Made by a program: the position numbers and the translations under genes. Under the pieces are notes generated by a model. It worked only from the letters and a program-made list of their open reading frames with translations. It was not told the origin of the DNA and searched no databases. From Arthrobacter sp. S41 (GTDB lineage Bacteria > Actinomycetota > Actinomycetes > Actinomycetales > Micrococcaceae), in the NCBI RefSeq assembly GCF_004320535.1, contig NZ_SIHY01000001.1:372001-436000 (forward strand): a stretch of DNA of 64,000 nucleotides. The letters are read 5' to 3'. Positions 1 to 8,721 of the stretch are shown here, in pieces (position 1 is the stretch's first letter; every line of letters starts with the position of its first letter).

Positions 1-431
1 CTGCTCAGCTTGTTGGTGAAGAACTTACCGCGCGCGAAAACGAGATCTTGGATCAGGCTGCTCCACTGGTGCAGGAACGCATTGCCTTGCTCGGCGAAGC
101 TACAGACATGCTTGAGTTCCTCTTCAAATCAGATGATCAGATCGTTATCGCTGACAATGCGCTTAAGGGCATGCCAGCTAACTTGGTCGAGGTCGTTGAT
201 GCATCAGTAGCCGCTTTGGAAACTGTCAGCGAATGGAATGCTGAACAGATTCAGGTTGCCCTGCGTGCAAAGCTCGTTGACGAACTGGAATTGAAGCCTC
301 GTCAGGCATTTGGTCCAGCTCGTGTTGCCATCTCAGGCAAGCGAGTTTCTCCTCCGCTTTTCGAGTCAATGGAAATCCTGGGACGCGAATCGAGCCTGGA
401 CCGCTTGCGTGCATTCGGTGAAAGCCGATAG
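1..431 (+). CDS. gltX: Glutamate--tRNA ligase, C-terminal part (5' end outside window)
   Basis: Charges tRNA-Glu with glutamate in the cytoplasm. Only the last ~143 codons are present; the frame is open from base 3 and ends at TAG 429-431. The visible part is the helical anticodon-binding domain, including a [15 protein letters not shown]-like segment and a final [11 protein letters not shown] stretch typical of class I GluRS C-termini. The HIGH and KMSKS motifs would lie upstream of the window. A strong hairpin terminator follows, and tRNA-Gln and tRNA-Glu genes lie about 370 bp downstream, a neighbourhood often seen in actinobacteria. Some bacteria use a non-discriminating GluRS that also charges tRNA-Gln; this fragment cannot show which type it is. 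Confidence 0.9.
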   Translation, partial: AQLVGEELTARENEILDQAAPLVQERIALLGEATDMLEFLFKSDDQIVIADNALKGMPANLVEVVDASVAALETVSEWNAEQIQVALRAKLVDELELKPRQAFGPARVAISGKRVSPPLFESMEILGRESSLDRLRAFGESR

Positions 432-461
432 ATAGCCACTGAAGGTTTTCTTGCTTTGAAC

Positions 462-515
462 CGTCGCTCCGAGGCGCCGCAGCATTTTTGTTGTAGCCCT
501 CGGGGCGACGTTTTT
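462..515 (+). terminator. Rho-independent terminator of gltX
   Basis: Arms at 462-474 and 498-510 pair over 13 bp with one G-T wobble, followed by five T at 511-515. It closes the gltX transcript. Between it and tRNA-Gln (516-799) I see only a candidate tRNA promoter and no credible ORF. Confidence 0.8.
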
Positions 516-702
516 GTGTCACGGACGCGTTGGTCCACCTGCGACGCAGAACTCTCTGTTTCGTTCTTGGCTAGTCGTAGGAAGAGTGCGTTAATTCACA
601 GATACTAAACACTGGGTTCTGCACTTGGTGAAGGTGAACTGAACTGAGCTTTTCCGCACCATGTCGCGCAATATCTCCTTAGAAACGAGCACAGTTCACG
701 AT

Positions 703-731
703 TTGTGTTGCTAATCGTAGAGCTGTATAGT
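703..731 (+). promoter_or_regulatory. Candidate promoter of the tRNA-Gln/tRNA-Glu unit
   Basis: TTGTGT at 703-708 and TATAGT at 726-731 are separated by exactly 17 bp and lie about 69 bp before tRNA-Gln. This fits a sigma-70-type promoter by inspection only. Confidence 0.45.
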
Positions 732-799
732 TTTATCTCGTGCTGCGGGAGTGACCGGAAATCAGAAGTATCTGAATTCCCTAAACCTCCAAGTCACAT

Positions 800-871
800 T
801 GGGATATGGTGTAATTGGCAACACAGCAGTTTCTGGTTCTGTCGTTCTAGGTTCGAGTCCTGGTATCCCAG
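800..871 (+). tRNA. tRNA-Gln (anticodon CTG)
   Basis: A 72-nt cloverleaf. The acceptor 5' strand TGGGATA pairs fully with TATCCCA at the 3' end. The D-arm holds GGTGTAATTGGCA, the anticodon loop reads TTCTGGT (CTG, glutamine) and the T-arm contains GGTTCGAGTCC. The anticodon stem has a weak closing pair. CCA is not encoded. It lies 48 nt before tRNA-Glu and is probably co-transcribed with it. Confidence 0.93.
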
Positions 872-919
872 CGCTTCACCAAAGCAATTTGGTGAGTTGA
901 AGATCCGTCTTCAGCATAC

Positions 920-995
920 GGCCCCATCGTATAGCGGCCTAGTACTCCGCCCTCTCACGGCGGCAACACGGGTTCGAATCCCGTTGGGGTCACCA
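920..995 (+). tRNA. tRNA-Glu (anticodon CTC)
   Basis: The acceptor 5' strand GGCCCCA pairs with TGGGGTC (985-991, one G-T pair). The anticodon stem CCGCC/GGCGG encloses loop CTCTCAC, giving anticodon CTC for glutamate. The T-arm is ACGGG-TTCGAAT-CCCGT. CCA is encoded at 993-995, unlike the preceding tRNA-Gln. Co-location with gltX groups the tRNA with its synthetase. Confidence 0.95.
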
Positions 996-1001
996 TATTA
1001 A

Positions 1002-1029
1002 AACCACGGAGAAATCCGTGGTTTTTTCT
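1002..1029 (+). terminator. Terminator after tRNA-Glu
   Basis: A 9-bp stem (1002-1010 with 1015-1023) with loop GAAA, running into a T-rich tail. It ends the tRNA transcript before the GTPase operon. Confidence 0.85.
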
Positions 1030-1083
1030 TTTGCCCAAAATTCTGCGTTGGGCTCTCCATAATCACCGTTGTCATAAGGCAAG

Positions 1084-2862
1084 ATGGTGCACATGGAGTC
1101 GAATTCAGATCAGAGCGAAAACGCAGCAAGTAATGTTGCCAGTGGTAGAGGATTCAGCAGCGTCGCCACCCAGAACCTGACTGAACTACGAGACATACTC
1201 GCCGAATTAGTCTTTGTTCACGGCCCTTCAGAAGCTGTGTCCCAAAGCGAAGAGCTGCGTGCCAAAACCTTGCACCAGATTGCTGATTACCTACTGCCTC
1301 GCGTATCAAACTTGGGAGCGCCGTTGCTCGCCGTGGTTGGCGGGTCTACCGGTTCAGGAAAATCAACTTTGGTGAATTCACTGCTGGGGGAGCAAGTCAG
1401 CGTTTCCGGTGCCGTGAGGCCAACCACTCGCACTCCCGTCCTTGCATTTAATCCTGCAGACCAAACATTTTTCGATTCGGAACGCGTATTACCGGAACTC
1501 ATCCGAGTAACCGGGCAGGGCTTCGCTGTTGGCGGGGACTCATCTCGAAGTGATGCGCTGCTCATGACTCCACACGAACGCGTTCCGCAAGGTCTAGCAA
1601 TTTTGGACGCGCCGGATATTGACTCGGTATCTGACGATAATCGAGCGCTTGCGGGACAGCTTTTGAACGCCGCTGATTTGTGGATTTTTGTCACCACAGC
1701 TAACCGGTATGCCGATGCCCTACCGTGGGATCTGCTCACCGACGCCGGCGTTCGAAACATTACTGTGTGCGTCGTACTCAATCGCGTACCTCTGGGCGCT
1801 GAGAAAGATATCGTCCCTGATCTACGACGACTGCTAACGGAAAAGAATCTTGATCCTGCGCTGCTTCACGTCCTGAACGAGACGCAGCTAAGCGGGGACA
1901 AGCTAATTCCGGCAGACCATGTAGCTCCACTATCCCAGTGGCTTAACGAGCTGGCTGCGGATGCGACCAGGCGACAGCAACTAGCCGCCCAGACGCTTGA
2001 GGGAGCAATGCGCAGAACCACAGCTGATGCAGGTGAGCTGTTGGCTGAAGTGCAAGATCAGGAGAGCCAACTTGCTGAACTTCGCAAACTAACTTCCGAC
2101 AGGTTCGATCAAGCGCTGGCGAGAATTAATGAAGGGTTAGACGACGGTTCGCTTCTTCGAGGCGAAATCTTGTCCCGGTGGCAAGACTTCGTTGGCGCAG
2201 GTGAGCTACTTCGCGGGATTGAAGGTGCTGTTGGCCGCATGCGCGATCGCGTGAGTTCGTTCTTCTCTGGTCGGCCAGCCGCGACTCATAAAGTGGAACA
2301 GGCGATTGAATCTGGACTCCATACAGTTTTCATTGCAGAAATTACCAATGCCTGCCACGACATAGACAGAGCTTGGAAAAACACACCTCTGGGGCAAGTG
2401 CTTCGAGGCGAACTCAGTTCGCCTCGGCCCGCCGCTGACTTTAATGAGCAAGCTGCCGACAGTATTCGGCTATGGCAAAAAGACATTCTTGAGATGATCC
2501 GTGAAGAAGGTGCGGGCAAACGCAAGACAGCCCGCATGGCTGCATTTGGTGTTAATGGAGTCGCGGTGATCTTGATGGTGGTGGTCTTTGCCTCTACCGC
2601 TGGGCTCACCGGGCTAGAGATCGGTATTGCCGGTGGCTCTGCGGTAGTTGGCCAGAAGCTTTTGGAAGCGATTTTTGGTGAGGACGCTGTGCGTCGCATG
2701 GCTTCACGAGCACGAAAAATGCTTGATACGCGAGCAAAAGCACTCATAGCAAATACATCTGAGATCTACACAAATGAAATAGACGGACACTCGCAGCCTG
2801 AGGTTGTAGAGGCATTGAACCGTGCAACGGAGAGCCTGAACAGCAAGGGGGCCCGCAAATGA
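1084..2862 (+). CDS. Dynamin-like membrane-associated GTPase, first of a pair
   Basis: A 592-aa P-loop GTPase of the dynamin/YfjP-like group. The P-loop GSTGSGKS is at residues 87-94, the G3-like DAPDIDS at 175-181, and a divergent G4 element (NRVP) near 233. The middle is helix-rich with charged stretches, and residues ~488-535 form a hydrophobic hairpin that could insert into the membrane. The start is the ATG at 1084; the ATG at 1093 is an alternative. The stop overlaps the start of the next GTPase gene (ATGA), so the two are translationally coupled. Bacterial tandem dynamin-like proteins (Bacillus DynA, Streptomyces DynA/DynB) act in membrane fusion, division or defence; whether this pair works the same way is inference. 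Confidence 0.82.
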   Translation: MVHMESNSDQSENAASNVASGRGFSSVATQNLTELRDILAELVFVHGPSEAVSQSEELRAKTLHQIADYLLPRVSNLGAPLLAVVGGSTGSGKSTLVNSLLGEQVSVSGAVRPTTRTPVLAFNPADQTFFDSERVLPELIRVTGQGFAVGGDSSRSDALLMTPHERVPQGLAILDAPDIDSVSDDNRALAGQLLNAADLWIFVTTANRYADALPWDLLTDAGVRNITVCVVLNRVPLGAEKDIVPDLRRLLTEKNLDPALLHVLNETQLSGDKLIPADHVAPLSQWLNELAADATRRQQLAAQTLEGAMRRTTADAGELLAEVQDQESQLAELRKLTSDRFDQALARINEGLDDGSLLRGEILSRWQDFVGAGELLRGIEGAVGRMRDRVSSFFSGRPAATHKVEQAIESGLHTVFIAEITNACHDIDRAWKNTPLGQVLRGELSSPRPAADFNEQAADSIRLWQKDILEMIREEGAGKRKTARMAAFGVNGVAVILMVVVFASTAGLTGLEIGIAGGSAVVGQKLLEAIFGEDAVRRMASRARKMLDTRAKALIANTSEIYTNEIDGHSQPEVVEALNRATESLNSKGARK

Positions 2863-4502
2863 CGGAACGCAAAGTAGTCCGCGCAGCCAATGGTCTTGAT
2901 CAGCAGATCAACAGCGTCGTCCAAGCGATGCAACTTGCTGAACCATACCTGGACGCGGAGAGTATAGATTTAGCCGCTGCAGTCATCAACAAAGCTGAAT
3001 CACGTCGTCAACTATCAGCTGACCACGTAGTAGTTGGGTTATTCGGGGCTACCGGAAGCGGAAAATCCACACTCTTTAACGCACTCGTTGGCCAGAAGCT
3101 AGCAACCACAGGGGTCATTCGTCCTACAACAACAAAGACCGTCGCAGCCATTTGGGAGACCGAAGGTGCCAACGAACTTCTTGATTGGCTAGAAGTCACT
3201 GACCGCCACGTCATTGAGAAGTCTGCGGAAGGGAAAAGAAGGGTAACCAAGAAGTCCCTAGACTCAGGCCTGATGCTCTTGGATCTGCCCGATATGGACT
3301 CTACAAGAGTAGAACACCACGAAATTGCCACCCGGCTGGTTGGTCAAGTGGACTTCTTAGTCTGGGTGTTAGATCCCCAGAAGTACGCCGACGCGTCGAT
3401 TCATCATGGATATCTGAATTCCTTGCGCAGTCAGCAGGGAAATATTGTGATTGTCCTGAACCAAATCGACAAGGTTACAGAATCAGACCGCAAGAACGTC
3501 GTGCATTCACTGCGCGAGATCCTCGCGCAATCTGGTCTTGAACGGTTGCCGGTAGTTTGTGCTTCTGCAGTGACTGGCGAGGGTCTGGACGAGGTTCAGA
3601 AGCAGATTGCAACTGTCGCTAAGAACAAGGCTTTGTCTACTCGGCGTTTACGTTCTGACGTAGATCAAGTTATCCATAAGCTCAACGGTGATTTGAGTAC
3701 CGAAAAGGTGCGTTTGCCGGGGCAAATGCATCAAGCAGAGCTTGAACAGACAATTGCCAATGCGCATGGAGCAAAGTACATCGCTGATGCTGTTGAAACT
3801 TCGTACAAGCTTCGTGGCGCGCAACGCACCGGCTGGCCACTGACCACGTGGTTGATCCGACTGCGAAATGACCCGTTGCAGAGAATGAATTTGGGTCGTA
3901 GTAGGCAAACTTCTGATTTGTCCATTACTTCGCGTCCCGAGCGTTCGGTAGCAGAATCCGCGGCTATTGATCATGGGATCGACAAGTACGTAGCAGAGGC
4001 TACAAGTCAATTGCCGGAGAGCTGGCATGAACCGATTAGAGATGATGTCAGCGCAAACGTTACTTCGTTGGACAGCGCAGTAGACTCAGCCATCGCCGCA
4101 ACACCACTTGGGGTGGAACGTTCTTCTTGGTGGTGGCCAGTGATCAAGTTTGTTCAGTGGGTGGCACTGCTCGCTGCACTGGCAGGGGCTCTTTGGCTCG
4201 CGGCCTACCCGGTGGCCGGATACTTCCAATTTGACCTGCCAGAAGCACCGCGCATAGAGGGCATAGCCGTACCAACGTTGGTTCTTGTCATTGGTGTGTT
4301 GCTTGGCGTGGTGCTGGGTATAGGTTGCTCGTTCGTCAATCGAATAGTGGCTAAAGTTAAACGTAGAAAAGCGTTGAAGAATATTCAACGTTCTGTGTCG
4401 GGTTTGGTCCGGACGGCAATCGTTGATCCGGTTGATCAGTACCTGAACATTTACAACAGTTATGCCGAACTCATCAGCTCGGCAGCAAAGAAAGCCGAAT
4501 AG
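2859..4502 (+). CDS. Dynamin-like membrane GTPase, second of a pair
   Basis: A 547-aa partner of the upstream GTPase, overlapping it by 4 bp. The P-loop GATGSGKS is at residues 63-70, DLPDMDS (G3-like) starts at 142 and a canonical G4 motif NQID is at 201-204, followed by an SAVTGEG segment like a G5 region. Two C-terminal hydrophobic segments (about 424-455 and 470-495) should anchor it in the membrane, with a short basic cytoplasmic tail. Its GTP-binding motifs are more canonical than those of its partner, so the two may form an asymmetric heterodimer, as known for tandem dynamin-like proteins. thiL begins 6 bp after the stop. The biological role is not determined by the sequence. Confidence 0.82.
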   Translation: MTERKVVRAANGLDQQINSVVQAMQLAEPYLDAESIDLAAAVINKAESRRQLSADHVVVGLFGATGSGKSTLFNALVGQKLATTGVIRPTTTKTVAAIWETEGANELLDWLEVTDRHVIEKSAEGKRRVTKKSLDSGLMLLDLPDMDSTRVEHHEIATRLVGQVDFLVWVLDPQKYADASIHHGYLNSLRSQQGNIVIVLNQIDKVTESDRKNVVHSLREILAQSGLERLPVVCASAVTGEGLDEVQKQIATVAKNKALSTRRLRSDVDQVIHKLNGDLSTEKVRLPGQMHQAELEQTIANAHGAKYIADAVETSYKLRGAQRTGWPLTTWLIRLRNDPLQRMNLGRSRQTSDLSITSRPERSVAESAAIDHGIDKYVAEATSQLPESWHEPIRDDVSANVTSLDSAVDSAIAATPLGVERSSWWWPVIKFVQWVALLAALAGALWLAAYPVAGYFQFDLPEAPRIEGIAVPTLVLVIGVLLGVVLGIGCSFVNRIVAKVKRRKALKNIQRSVSGLVRTAIVDPVDQYLNIYNSYAELISSAAKKAE

Positions 4503-4508
4503 AACTCC

Positions 4509-5519
4509 GTGACTAATTTTCAATCCGAAGCTACGGTTGGTGACCTTGGCGAGCAAGGAATACTTGACGCCATCTTGCCGCTTCTTGATTCAAGCAAAGC
4601 GAGCTTGGGTCCCGGTGACGACGCGGGTGCGTTGCGCGTGGCCGGGGGAGAAGTTCTCGTTTCGGTTGACACGCTAGTTGAAAATCAAGACTTCAGATTG
4701 GTCTGGCCCAGCGGTCAAGAACACAAGGCTTATGACATTGGGTGGAAGTCAATTGCCCAAAACGTCTCTGATATCAACGCAATGGGTGGCAACTCCACGG
4801 GGGCTGTTATCTCGCTATCCCTTCCTGGAAACACGCCATTGGAGTGGGCCAAGGATTTTGCGCAGGGCGTTACGGATGCAATCAAGTATCTCGGAGCAGA
4901 GGAACTGACTATCCTCGGCGGTGATCTTGGAAAGGCATCAGAAATTTCGGTGACTACCACGGTGCTCGGTGAATCTGAGCATGGAAAAATTCTGCGTAGC
5001 GGTGCCAAGCCGGGTGACCTTTTAGCTGTGGCTGGCCATTTGGGTGATGCTGGTGCTGGTCTAGAAGTACTGGAGCATCAAAGCGACTCAGCAGCCTGGA
5101 ACAGAGCTGTGCGCCGGTTAGTCGCTGGACAGTGTAGGCCTGTGCCTCCACTGGGCTCTGGACCTCGCGCCGCAGAAGCTGGTGTTCATGCACTAATGGA
5201 TATTTCGGATGGGCTGATTCGTGACAGCACCCGGATGGCTAAAGCCAGCGGTGTGAGCGTTGATTTTGATCTTGAGGTTCTCAAGAAATTTGCTGAACGG
5301 TTAAAGCCGGCTGCCGCGTTGACCAAGCAAGAGCCGATGAAGTGGGTTTTGCACGGAGGCGAGGATTTTGGACTCCTGGCTGCTTTCCCGAAGGCTTCGG
5401 ACGTGCCAGAAGAGTTCACTGTCATTGGCAAAGTCACTGCCCGCAGTGGCCGTCGGTCTGTAGTGACTGTGGGTGGCAACCCCGTCGTTGAAGGCGCGGG
5501 CTTTGATCACTTCAGCTAA
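4509..5519 (+). CDS. thiL: Thiamine-monophosphate kinase
   Basis: Phosphorylates thiamine monophosphate with ATP to the cofactor thiamine diphosphate, the last biosynthetic step, in the cytosol. The protein is 336 aa, about the family length. Visible family features are the N-terminal GPGDDAG (residues 34-40), which binds Mg-ATP, SVDTLVE, the NVSDINAMGG segment, GGDLGKA and MDISDGL in the second half. Translation starts at GTG 4509, 6 bp after the second GTPase gene, so it is probably the third cistron of that operon. Actinobacteria often keep thiL in the same wider neighbourhood as ddl and recG, as here. Confidence 0.93.
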   Translation: MTNFQSEATVGDLGEQGILDAILPLLDSSKASLGPGDDAGALRVAGGEVLVSVDTLVENQDFRLVWPSGQEHKAYDIGWKSIAQNVSDINAMGGNSTGAVISLSLPGNTPLEWAKDFAQGVTDAIKYLGAEELTILGGDLGKASEISVTTTVLGESEHGKILRSGAKPGDLLAVAGHLGDAGAGLEVLEHQSDSAAWNRAVRRLVAGQCRPVPPLGSGPRAAEAGVHALMDISDGLIRDSTRMAKASGVSVDFDLEVLKKFAERLKPAAALTKQEPMKWVLHGGEDFGLLAAFPKASDVPEEFTVIGKVTARSGRRSVVTVGGNPVVEGAGFDHFS

Positions 5520-5556
5520 TTCAGCCTAGCGACCACAGCGTAGTGCAACTCAGCGC

Positions 5557-6282
5557 TTAGATGTGGTCGTTCTGAACGCGCAGTAGTTCGGAAAGTTCGT
5601 GGGCCGCGCTGGTCACCGCTTCATGGTGTATCTTGCCGGGCTGTCGGGTTAGACGTTCAATCGGTCCTGACAGCGATAACGCGGCGATGACTCTTCCAGA
5701 CTGTCCGCGGACTGGAGCTGACACGGAAGCGACGCCAGGTTCACGTTCGCCCAGTGATTGAGCCCAACCACGTCTGCGCACGCCGGCGAGGATTGTTGGA
5801 GTGAAGCGGGCATGGTGAAGCCCATCAACCATGCGTTCATTGTCTTCCCACGCAAGCAGGATCTGGGCGGCGGAGCCTGCCTTCATGGATAGCTGTGTTC
5901 CTACCGGAATGGTGTCTCGTAAGCCGATAGGTCGTTCTGCGCTGGCAATGCACACACGGAAGTCACCCTGCTTGCGGAAAATCTGAGTACTCTCACCGGT
6001 GATATCTCGAAGCTTAATCAGAATCGATCCAGCGGCGCTCACAAGACGGTCTTCGCCGGCGGCGCTAGCCAGCTCTACTAACCGGTTGCCCAGCTCAAAA
6101 CGTCCATGCATGTCTCGTCCAACGAGTCCGTGATGCACCAAGGATTGAGCAATGCGATGCACTGTGGGACGTGAAATATCGGTCAGGTCCACAAGCTGAG
6201 AAAGGGAAGTGGGTCCATTCTCAAGCGCGTTGAGAATAGCCGCTGCTTTGTCGAGTACGCCTACACCGCTACCAATAGTCAT
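5557..6282 (-). CDS. ltbR: IclR-family transcriptional regulator, LtbR/NdgR type
   Basis: A 241-aa IclR-type regulator: an N-terminal winged helix-turn-helix (SQLVDLTDISRPTVHRIAQ region) and a C-terminal effector-binding domain ending in LSGPIERL and a helical tail. It is divergent from leuCD with about 110 bp between starts, the arrangement of LtbR in Corynebacterium glutamicum and NdgR in Streptomyces, which control leucine (and in Corynebacterium tryptophan) genes. I therefore infer control of leuCD and of itself. I placed the start at the ATG at 6282, matching the usual family N-terminus; the frame extends upstream to 6354, and an ATG at 6303 is also possible. No strong ribosome-binding site is visible, so a leaderless transcript is conceivable. 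Confidence 0.85.
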   Translation of the reverse strand: MTIGSGVGVLDKAAAILNALENGPTSLSQLVDLTDISRPTVHRIAQSLVHHGLVGRDMHGRFELGNRLVELASAAGEDRLVSAAGSILIKLRDITGESTQIFRKQGDFRVCIASAERPIGLRDTIPVGTQLSMKAGSAAQILLAWEDNERMVDGLHHARFTPTILAGVRRRGWAQSLGEREPGVASVSAPVRGQSGRVIAALSLSGPIERLTRQPGKIHHEAVTSAAHELSELLRVQNDHI

Positions 6283-6395
6283 ACAGTCAGTATCACGTCT
6301 CATTATTTGAGATTCAAGTCCGCATACTGGAAAAGACTCTCTGTGAAGTGTCAAAGTTGAACTACCACAATTACGTAGCTTGAGGAGTGTGTCGC

Positions 6396-7844
6396 ATGTC
6401 CGTCATGCAGTCGCCCCAGACATTGGCAGAAAAAGTTTGGAACGCACACGTTGTGCGCCATGGAGAAGGCAACGGCGAAGCCCGTCAGCCTGATTTGATC
6501 TACATTGATCTCCACCTATTACACGAGGTGACCTCCCCGCAGGCCTTTGAAGGTTTGCGCTTAGCGGGACGTCAACTTCGTCGTCCAGATCTGACCATTG
6601 CGACAGAAGATCACAACACTCCAACGCTTGAAATCGATAAGCCTATTGCTGATCTCACCAGCCGTACGCAGATTGAAACCTTGCGCGAGAACTGTAAAGA
6701 GTTCGGCGTGCGTCTGCACTCGCTGGGTGACAAGGAACAGGGAATCGTTCACGTTGTCGGCCCCCAGCTGGGGCTGACCCAGCCTGGCATGACTGTTGTT
6801 TGCGGAGACTCTCACACCTCAACCCACGGTGCCTTCGGCGCTTTGGCATTTGGTATCGGAACTTCCGAAGTTGAACACGTCATGGCTACTCAGTCGCTGA
6901 GCCTAAAGCCATTCAAGACGATGGCCATCAACGTTGAAGGCACACTGAAACCCGCAGTTACCGCGAAGGATATTATCTTGGCTGTTATTGCCAAGATCGG
7001 TACCGGTGGCGGTCAAGGTTACGTACTTGAATACCGCGGTTCAGCAATTCGCTCGCTGTCCATGGACGCACGTATGACCATCTGTAACATGTCAATTGAA
7101 GCTGGCGCTCGCGCAGGCATGATTGCTCCGGATGAAACGACTTTTGAATACGTCAAGGGACGTCCACACGCGCCACAAGGCGAAGACTGGGACGCAGCAG
7201 TTGCCAACTGGAACACCTTGCATTCTGATGAAGGCGCGAGCTTTGACGCAGAAGTCTTCCTGAATGCTGATGAACTTGAGTCGTTTGTCACCTGGGGTAC
7301 TAACCCTGGTCAAGGCGTTTCGCTCTCGCAGAGTGTTCCTTCTCCGGAAGATTATGAAGACGAGAATGACCGTAAGGCTTGCGAACGCGCATTGACCTAT
7401 ATGGGCCTGACTGGCGGCACGCCAATGAAGGACATCCGAGTAGACACGGTCTTCTTAGGTTCATGCACAAACTCCCGCATGGAAGATCTGCGAGCGGCTG
7501 CAGAAGTAGTCAAGGGCAAGGTTAAAGATCCAAACGTGCGGATGATTGTCGTTCCTGGTTCGGCTCGCGTTCGCTTGGAAGCCGAAGCAGAAGGCTTGGA
7601 TCAGATATTCAAAGACTTTGGAGCAGAATGGCGTTTCGCCGGTTGCTCAATGTGCCTGGGAATGAATCCAGACCAGTTGGATGAAGGAGAGCGTTGCGCT
7701 TCGACCTCCAACCGAAACTTTGAAGGACGTCAGGGCAAGGGTGGGCGTACCCACTTGGTCTCACCACTGGTTGCAGCTGCAACCGCAGTGCGCGGAACCC
7801 TGTCTTCACCTAGCGACCTGGCCAATACTCCGGCCGCAGTCTAG
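6396..7844 (+). CDS. leuC: 3-isopropylmalate dehydratase, large subunit
   Basis: With LeuD, isomerises 2-isopropylmalate to 3-isopropylmalate in leucine biosynthesis, using a [4Fe-4S] cluster of the aconitase type. The 482-aa product carries the cluster cysteines at C357 (GSCTNSR), C417 and C420 ([11 protein letters not shown]), plus [13 protein letters not shown] earlier in the chain. The start is ATG 6396 because GAGGAG at 6382-6387 is well placed; an in-frame GTG at 6387 lies inside that site. leuD follows 14 bp downstream. The divergent IclR gene is the likely regulator. Confidence 0.96.
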   Translation: MSVMQSPQTLAEKVWNAHVVRHGEGNGEARQPDLIYIDLHLLHEVTSPQAFEGLRLAGRQLRRPDLTIATEDHNTPTLEIDKPIADLTSRTQIETLRENCKEFGVRLHSLGDKEQGIVHVVGPQLGLTQPGMTVVCGDSHTSTHGAFGALAFGIGTSEVEHVMATQSLSLKPFKTMAINVEGTLKPAVTAKDIILAVIAKIGTGGGQGYVLEYRGSAIRSLSMDARMTICNMSIEAGARAGMIAPDETTFEYVKGRPHAPQGEDWDAAVANWNTLHSDEGASFDAEVFLNADELESFVTWGTNPGQGVSLSQSVPSPEDYEDENDRKACERALTYMGLTGGTPMKDIRVDTVFLGSCTNSRMEDLRAAAEVVKGKVKDPNVRMIVVPGSARVRLEAEAEGLDQIFKDFGAEWRFAGCSMCLGMNPDQLDEGERCASTSNRNFEGRQGKGGRTHLVSPLVAAATAVRGTLSSPSDLANTPAAV

Positions 7845-7858
7845 AAAGGATTACCATC

Positions 7859-8464
7859 ATGGAAAAGATTCTTACTCATACCGGCATTGGTGTCCCACTG
7901 CGTCAGAGCAACGTGGACACGGACCAGATCATCCCTGCCGTTTATCTGAAGCGTATTACCCGTACTGGGTTTGAGGATGCCTTGTTTGCTGGCTGGCGCC
8001 GCGACGAGAACTTCATCCTGAACAAGGAACCTTTCAACGCAGGTTCTGTGTTGGTAGCGGGCCCAGACTTTGGTACCGGTTCTTCTCGTGAGCACGCAGT
8101 ATGGGCGCTGAAGGACTACGGCTTCAAAGCTGTAATCTCAGCTCGGTTTGCTGATATCTTCCGTGGGAACTCTGGCAAGCAGGGATTGGTTGCTGCCGAG
8201 GTTGCTCAAAGTGATATTGAGCTGATCTGGAAGGAACTGGAAAATAATCCAGGGACTACCGTGAGCGTTGATCTTGAGTCACGCACGGTTCAGTGTGGAT
8301 CGATTTCTGCTCCGTTCCAGATTGATGATTACACACGCTGGCGCCTGATGGAAGGTTTGGATGACATCGGGCTGACCTTACAGCAGGAAGACGCCATCAC
8401 GGCGTATGAAGCCACGCGCCCGTTATACAAGCCAAAAACCCTGCCTGCTAAAACCGCCGGGTAA
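7859..8464 (+). CDS. leuD: 3-isopropylmalate dehydratase, small subunit
   Basis: A 201-aa swivel-domain partner of LeuC that completes the active site. The N-terminus [20 protein letters not shown] and the [17 protein letters not shown] motif are diagnostic. An AGAAAGGA ribosome site precedes ATG 7859, and a strong terminator follows, so leuCD is a two-gene operon. Confidence 0.96.
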   Translation: MEKILTHTGIGVPLRQSNVDTDQIIPAVYLKRITRTGFEDALFAGWRRDENFILNKEPFNAGSVLVAGPDFGTGSSREHAVWALKDYGFKAVISARFADIFRGNSGKQGLVAAEVAQSDIELIWKELENNPGTTVSVDLESRTVQCGSISAPFQIDDYTRWRLMEGLDDIGLTLQQEDAITAYEATRPLYKPKTLPAKTAG

Positions 8465-8488
8465 TTCTCACGCGCTATTGCGGAATAA

Positions 8489-8540
8489 TAGGTCCGTTCT
8501 CATCTGTTCAAATAGGTGAAGAACGGACCTACCTTTCTTT
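8489..8540 (+). terminator. Terminator of leuCD
   Basis: A 12-bp perfect stem (8489-8500 with 8520-8531), a 19-nt loop and a T-rich tail (CCTTTCTTT). The remaining ~180 bp before murA should hold the murA promoter, but I see no convincing -35/-10 pair. Confidence 0.8.
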
Positions 8541-8721
8541 AAGGACGCACATACCGTGCGAGAAGGCTGACGTGGCTGAAAGCATGCTCACAATGTGTGC
8601 GCCACACGATGACCTGAACGTATCAACAGCTTGATAAGCGGTATGCTTGCTAAGTCCTGCCAGTTCGAAAGCTCAAAAGCTTCGGCGGGCGATAACGACT
8701 ACGCGATGAGGTAATTCATAC

